Assembly (NCBI GenBank): GCA_964369995.1
Contig: CAYJHH010000112.1
Coordinates: 1-9,613, forward strand
DNA length: 9,613 nucleotides
Source: CAYJAD01 sp964369995
Lineage (GTDB): Bacteria > Desulfobacterota > Desulfovibrionia > Desulfovibrionales > Desulfovibrionaceae
Direction: 5' to 3'
This document shows positions 6,464 to 9,613 of the stretch, one piece after another; positions within the stretch are counted from its first letter, which is position 1; each line of letters starts with the position of its first letter. The notes beneath the pieces were generated by a model that did not search any database, was not told the origin of the DNA, and worked only from the letters and a program-made list of their open reading frames with translations. The position numbers and the translations under genes were made by a program.

Positions 6464-6985
6464 ATGCAAACCTTAGATGCCATTTTTACCCGCCGCAGCA
6501 TTCGTAAATTTACGGACAAAGCCGTCACTGAAGAAGAAGTTAACACCCTTTTGCAAGCTGCCATGGCTGCCCCCAGTGCCGGCAATGCGCAGCCTTGGCG
6601 TTTTATTGTGGTGCGCGACCCCCAAAGCTTAGAAGCCATAGCCGCCACCAATCCTTATGCGCAAATGGCTAAGGAAAGTTCCGTATGCCTTGTGGTATGT
6701 GCAGATTTACAAGCAGAAAAATACCCCGGCTATTGGGTGCAAGATGGCTCAGCAGCCATACAAAACATCTTACTGGCCGCCCGTGACCTTGGCATTGGCA
6801 CCGTATGGACAGGCGTTACCCCCGATAAAGAAAGAGCCGCCGCCTTTAAAGAATATTTTAGCCTACCAGAACATGCAGAAGTGCTTGGCATTGTGGTATG
6901 CGGTTATCCTGCTCAGGAGTTTAAAAGCCGTGACACCTTTGTGGAGGCAAAAGTATTTGCCGAAAAATGGGGGCAAGAACGCTAA
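6464..6985 (+). CDS. Nitroreductase family FMN-dependent oxidoreductase
   Basis: A compact 173-residue nitroreductase-fold flavoprotein, expected to bind FMN as a homodimer and reduce substrates with NAD(P)H. The phosphate-binding RRSIRKF lies at 10-16, APSAGNAQPW at 36-45, the DGSAAIQNILLAA helix at 94-106, GIGTVW at 110-115 and the closing GYP at 147-149. The start has TAAGGA (6451-6456) 7 bp upstream and gives a standard family N-terminus. It follows the CoA ligase by 22 bp with no terminator between, so the two are probably one operon. The natural substrate is unknown; family members act on nitroaromatics, quinones and flavins. Confidence 0.9.
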   Translation: MQTLDAIFTRRSIRKFTDKAVTEEEVNTLLQAAMAAPSAGNAQPWRFIVVRDPQSLEAIAATNPYAQMAKESSVCLVVCADLQAEKYPGYWVQDGSAAIQNILLAARDLGIGTVWTGVTPDKERAAAFKEYFSLPEHAEVLGIVVCGYPAQEFKSRDTFVEAKVFAEKWGQER

Positions 6986-7004
6986 GCTCTTGAAGTCCTT
7001 TTTT
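6970..7004 (+). terminator. Weak terminator after the nitroreductase
   Basis: CAAGA (6974-6978) pairs with TCTTG (6988-6992), with GC (6981-6982) and GC (6986-6987) pairing inside. A run of six T residues (6999-7004) follows after six bases. The hairpin overlaps the stop codon. The stem is short and the U-run displaced, so termination may be incomplete. Confidence 0.4.
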
Positions 7005-7019
7005 CTTAAGTATTTCTAC

Positions 7020-7047
7020 TTGACAAGCAAATTATTTTGCGTAAACT
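7020..7047 (+). promoter_or_regulatory. Sigma-70-type promoter of the PxxKW gene
   Basis: A perfect TTGACA (7020-7025) is followed after 16 bp by TAAACT (7042-7047), a 4/6 -10 match. The predicted start near 7054 gives a leader of about 46 nt ending in GGAGGA (7089-7094), 5 bp before the ATG. Confidence 0.65.
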
Positions 7048-7099
7048 TGGCTTCCCAAAAAGAAATTTTGCGTCACACTTGGCGCACCGGAGGACTATA

Positions 7100-7366
7100 A
7101 TGGCCACTTTAGAAAATGCCGTAAAAACCGCTGAAGGTGTAGCACTTAATGGCTTCACACTTTCCCCAGTTGTAGAACAATGTGAAGGCTGCGGTCGCAT
7201 TCGTGAATTCGAAGGCGAAAGCTTTTGCTCTACTTACCCTACTCCTGCTCGTAAATGGGTAGGCGGACGATGTAATTTCTCGACCCACGTAAAAGTTGCT
7301 GCTGCCAAAGCTGCTAAGGTTAACCCCCTTAAGGCTTCTAAGCGCGCTGCCAAGGGTCGCAAGTAG
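7100..7366 (+). CDS. PxxKW family cysteine-rich small protein
   Basis: An 88-residue basic protein. It has C28-x-x-C31, C43 and C58, a spacing suited to one zinc or iron-sulfur site. The motif P49-A-R-K-W53 lies between the third and fourth cysteines. Residues 65-88 form an Ala/Lys/Arg tail (nine basic residues) resembling histone H1-like tails, which suggests nucleic-acid contact. I recognise the family, from memory, as PxxKW cysteine-rich proteins of sulfate-reducing Desulfobacterota; its function is unknown. There is no signal peptide or membrane segment. The ATG at 7100 is preferred over one at 7037, which lies upstream of the -10 box and lacks this gene's GGAGGA site. It is a single-gene unit with a good promoter, strong ribosome-binding site and large terminator, suggesting high expression. 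Confidence 0.8.
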   Translation: MATLENAVKTAEGVALNGFTLSPVVEQCEGCGRIREFEGESFCSTYPTPARKWVGGRCNFSTHVKVAAAKAAKVNPLKASKRAAKGRK

Positions 7367-7400
7367 TCTCTTTGCTTTAAGCAGACTGCAAAAAATTTTA

Positions 7401-7456
7401 GGGCGGGCGGCTCGTTTTGTAGCAATACAAAACAAGCTTACCGTCCTTTTGCTTTT
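7401..7456 (+). terminator. Large intrinsic terminator between the PxxKW gene and mnmG
   Basis: GGGCGG (7401-7406) pairs with CCGTCC (7441-7446, one G-U), 7409-7412 with 7435-7438, and GTTTTGTA (7414-7421) with TACAAAAC (7426-7433) around a GCAA tetraloop. The U-rich tail TTTTGCTTTTT (7447-7457) follows. It sits 34 bp after the PxxKW stop and ends about 20 bp before mnmG. Confidence 0.85.
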
Positions 7457-7475
7457 TCACAGTTAAGGTCTATTT

Positions 7476-9356
7476 ATGAACGCACACTTTGATGTCATTG
7501 TGGTAGGTGCAGGCCATGCAGGGTGCGAAGCTGCCCATGCATTAGCTCGTCTTGGACACTCCACCTTACTCATCACCGGTAATATTGATCGCATAGGGCA
7601 TTTGTCTTGTAATCCAGCCATTGGCGGTCTTGCCAAAGGCCATATGGTACGCGAAATTGACGCCCTAGGCGGCATGATGGGGCTTTGGGCCGATGCCGGC
7701 GGTATTCAATTTCGTATTTTAAATACCAGCAAAGGGCCTGCTGTGCGCGCCACGCGAGCGCAAATGGATCGCGATGCCTATATGAGTGTGGTAAAGCGCA
7801 GTCTATTTGCCGTTCCTAATCTGAAAATCTGGCAAGATACTGTGGAAGGCCTTACCCACAATGATGCCCGCATCACCGGTGTACGCACAAACCTTGGCCT
7901 TACCTTTGAAGCAAAGCATGTATTGCTTACCACAGGAACATTTTTGTGCGGACGCATTCATATTGGCATGACTTCGCTACAAGGTGGTCGCCTTGGCGAT
8001 GCCCCCACAGCGCACTTAACCCAATCCTTACAAGATTTAGGTTTAGAAACAGGGCGCCTTAAAACCGGCACCACGCCGCGTCTATGGCGTTCTTCCATTG
8101 ATTTTTCTCAAATGGAAGAGCAAAAGAGCGAAGAATTCATTGAAGGTTTTAGCTTTCATGGGCCTAAGCCACCGCTGGAGCAAGTGTCTTGTTATATTAC
8201 ATGGACCAATGACAAAACCCATGAGGTCATACGCACAGGCTTTGACCGCTCTCCACTTTTTACTGGCGTCATTCAAGGCACAGGGGCTCGTTACTGCCCT
8301 AGCATTGAAGATAAAATTGCGCGCTTTCCCGAGCGTGCACGCCATCAAGTTTTCATTGAACCTGAAGGGGTGCACAGTGCAGAATGCTATGTGAACGGCG
8401 TGTCCACCTCGCTTCCACTGGATGTACAGCTGGCGCTCATTGCCACCATTCCCGGCCTTGAAAACGCACATATGCTGCGCCCCGGCTATGCCATTGAATA
8501 CGATTATGTGAACCCTGTGCAATTGCACCCCACCTTAGAAACTCGAAAGGTTGAAGGACTTTGGCATGCAGGGCAAATCAACGGTACCTCCGGTTATGAA
8601 GAAGCCGCCGCACAGGGGCTATGGGCTGCCATTAATATCTCAAACAAAATAAAAGGTCTTGCCCCCTTTATTTTGGGGCGTGAAGAAGCCTATATGGCTG
8701 TGCTCATTGATGACTTAGTCACCTTAGGCACCCTTGAGCCCTATCGTATGTTTACCTCACGCGCAGAACACCGTTTATTACTGCGTGAAAATAATGCCGA
8801 TGCCCGCCTCACCCCCAAGGGACGTGCCTTGGGTCTTGTGCAAGACGATCAGTGGCAAAAATTTCAGGAAAAATACGCTCAGGTGGCCAAGCTCAATGAC
8901 TTTTTAGAAAAAACACGCATTAGCCCCAGTGCCGAATTGGGAGAGGCCTTGGCGCATGTGGGTGAAAAAAATCCCCATGGCGGTGCCAGTCTTGCAGAGC
9001 TTTTGCGTCGCCCTGCCGTGACACTGGAAACCTTGGCGCCACTATGCCCAGACCTTACCCATTATGCCCATGATGTATTGACGGAAAGTCAAACACAAGT
9101 TAAATATGCCGGCTATTTGCAAAGACAAGAGCAGCTTGTGCAACGCGCCTCGCGCATGGAAAATACAGAACTTCCGCAAGATTTGAACTATGGCGAAGTG
9201 GCGGGGCTTTCGGCAGAAGTGCAAGAAAAACTCAGTAAGCTTAAACCGCATACCTTGGGCAAGGCAGGGCGCATTTCCGGTGTAACTCCGGCGGCCATAG
9301 CCTGCCTTGAGATTCATCTGCGTAAATTGGGACTGCTTGGTAAAAGCTCTTCATGA
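7476..9356 (+). CDS. mnmG: tRNA uridine-5-carboxymethylaminomethyl modification enzyme, FAD subunit (MnmG/GidA)
   Basis: MnmG, with the GTPase MnmE, installs the carboxymethylaminomethyl group on U34 of tRNAs reading two-fold degenerate codons, using FAD, NADH and methylene-THF. The 626 residues are full length. The FAD-binding motif GAGHAG lies at 11-16. The two conserved cysteines are C45 (SCNPAIGG) and C274 (YCPSIEDK). GTFLCGRIHIG lies at 154-164, PGYAIEYDYVNP at 336-347, GQINGTSGYEEAAAQG at 366-381 and MFTSRAEHRLLLR at 425-437. A helical C-terminal domain follows, with LGKAGRISGVTPAA near its end (594-607). The highly conserved TGTPPR loop reads TGTTPR (197-202). TAAGGT (7464-7469) lies 6 bp before the ATG. 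No mnmE is in the window. Its own promoter is not evident. Confidence 0.96.
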   Translation: MNAHFDVIVVGAGHAGCEAAHALARLGHSTLLITGNIDRIGHLSCNPAIGGLAKGHMVREIDALGGMMGLWADAGGIQFRILNTSKGPAVRATRAQMDRDAYMSVVKRSLFAVPNLKIWQDTVEGLTHNDARITGVRTNLGLTFEAKHVLLTTGTFLCGRIHIGMTSLQGGRLGDAPTAHLTQSLQDLGLETGRLKTGTTPRLWRSSIDFSQMEEQKSEEFIEGFSFHGPKPPLEQVSCYITWTNDKTHEVIRTGFDRSPLFTGVIQGTGARYCPSIEDKIARFPERARHQVFIEPEGVHSAECYVNGVSTSLPLDVQLALIATIPGLENAHMLRPGYAIEYDYVNPVQLHPTLETRKVEGLWHAGQINGTSGYEEAAAQGLWAAINISNKIKGLAPFILGREEAYMAVLIDDLVTLGTLEPYRMFTSRAEHRLLLRENNADARLTPKGRALGLVQDDQWQKFQEKYAQVAKLNDFLEKTRISPSAELGEALAHVGEKNPHGGASLAELLRRPAVTLETLAPLCPDLTHYAHDVLTESQTQVKYAGYLQRQEQLVQRASRMENTELPQDLNYGEVAGLSAEVQEKLSKLKPHTLGKAGRISGVTPAAIACLEIHLRKLGLLGKSSS

Positions 9357-9387
9357 AGTCTTGGGTCGCCCTTTCAAAAAACTTTAC

Positions 9388-9414
9388 TTGTGGCGGGTTT
9401 TTCACCCGCCACAG
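9388..9414. terminator. GC-rich hairpin after mnmG
   Basis: TGTGGCGGGT (9389-9398) pairs perfectly with ACCCGCCACA (9404-9413) around a TTTTC loop, with one further T-G pair outside. It lies about 32 bp past the mnmG stop, the right place for a terminator. No U-run follows on the + strand. On the minus strand a T6 run appears about 10 nt after the stem. It may be a non-canonical terminator or a 3'-end stabilising hairpin. Confidence 0.5.
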
Positions 9415-9488
9415 ATTGCTGACAAACCCTAGAATAAAAATTTGGTTTTGATTTTTACGAATTAAACTTCATTTTTTTATAAACACCT

Positions 9489-9508
9489 CAAATAAAGTAC
9501 AAATAAAG
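9489..9508. repeat. Short tandem direct repeat in an AT-rich spacer
   Basis: CAAATAAAG occurs at 9489-9497 and 9500-9508, an 11-bp period matching one helical turn. It lies in the AT-rich spacer after mnmG. It could be a bent-DNA or protein-binding site, or chance in low-complexity DNA. Confidence 0.3.
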
Positions 9509-9570
9509 CATTATTTTAAAAACTACATTGCGCCAAAAACTTACTTTCAGAGGTAAGGCCTTGCCGCAAT

Positions 9571-9613
9571 TAAAGTTTTTTGGAAGGGGGGTCTGGGGGG
9601 AGAACCTTTTTTT
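9571..9613. repeat. G-rich block flanked by T runs, possibly a dispersed repeat
   Basis: A T6 run (9576-9581) is followed by GGAA, G6 (9586-9591), TCT, G6 (9595-9600), AGAACC and a T run reaching the window edge. The two G6 runs could take part in quadruplex formation. From memory, similar blocks occur between genes in Desulfovibrio-type genomes. No second copy is in this window, so the repeat status is inferred. Confidence 0.4.

Noticed and set aside
7037..7366. 109-residue version of the PxxKW protein starting at 7037
   Set aside because: That ATG lies upstream of the -10 box of the promoter; the ATG at 7100 has GGAGGA at ideal spacing.
8082..8528. Minus-strand reading frame of 148 codons within mnmG
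   Set aside because: It is antisense to highly conserved mnmG motifs and has no recognisable protein features.
1..9613. CRISPR array, transposase, integrase, phage, toxin-antitoxin, tRNA or rRNA
   Set aside because: I looked for regularly spaced repeats, terminal inverted repeats, known protein signatures and cloverleaf-like sequences and found none.

Overview
The window is an ordinary-looking stretch of bacterial chromosome, at a moderate GC content estimated by eye. It carries housekeeping genes for DNA repair, purine synthesis and tRNA modification, plus several lineage-specific genes. The best taxonomic clue is an 88-residue protein with four cysteines and a P-x-x-K-W motif, a small family I associate with Desulfovibrio-type sulfate reducers. 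A PaaK-family CoA ligase and a G-rich block at the right edge fit the same picture. I therefore suggest a Desulfovibrionaceae-like Desulfobacterota. This is inference from gene content, not a database result.

Layout. Positions 1-473 hold no convincing gene. They contain a very long hairpin, a cluster of nested inverted repeats, a C-rich/G-poor tract and a consensus vegetative promoter whose -10 box lies only 6 bp before the uvrC start codon. uvrC (474-2357, +) follows. A YbjQ-like gene (2557-2955, +) stands alone behind what looks like a sigma-54 promoter. It ends at a strong intrinsic terminator that faces the terminator of the convergent purD-purE operon (3092-4877, -). After a divergent intergenic region come a PaaK-family adenylate-forming CoA ligase (5134-6441, +) and a small nitroreductase (6464-6985, +), 22 bp apart and probably co-transcribed. 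The PxxKW gene (7100-7366, +) has its own promoter and a large intrinsic terminator. mnmG (7476-9356, +) starts only about 20 bp after that terminator. The last 257 bp are AT-rich, with a GC hairpin, a short direct repeat and a terminal G-rich block.

How the genes work together. PurD and PurE catalyse two non-adjacent steps of de novo IMP synthesis and appear translationally coupled. UvrC and MnmG act independently, in nucleotide excision repair and in wobble-uridine modification. The CoA ligase and nitroreductase may form a small aromatic or redox metabolism unit with unknown substrates. I see no defence system, CRISPR array, insertion sequence, phage gene, tRNA or rRNA. The most interesting signals are in the non-coding DNA: the probable leaderless uvrC mRNA, the sigma-54-type promoter with an upstream inverted repeat, the folded element at 121-320, and the terminator just upstream of mnmG.
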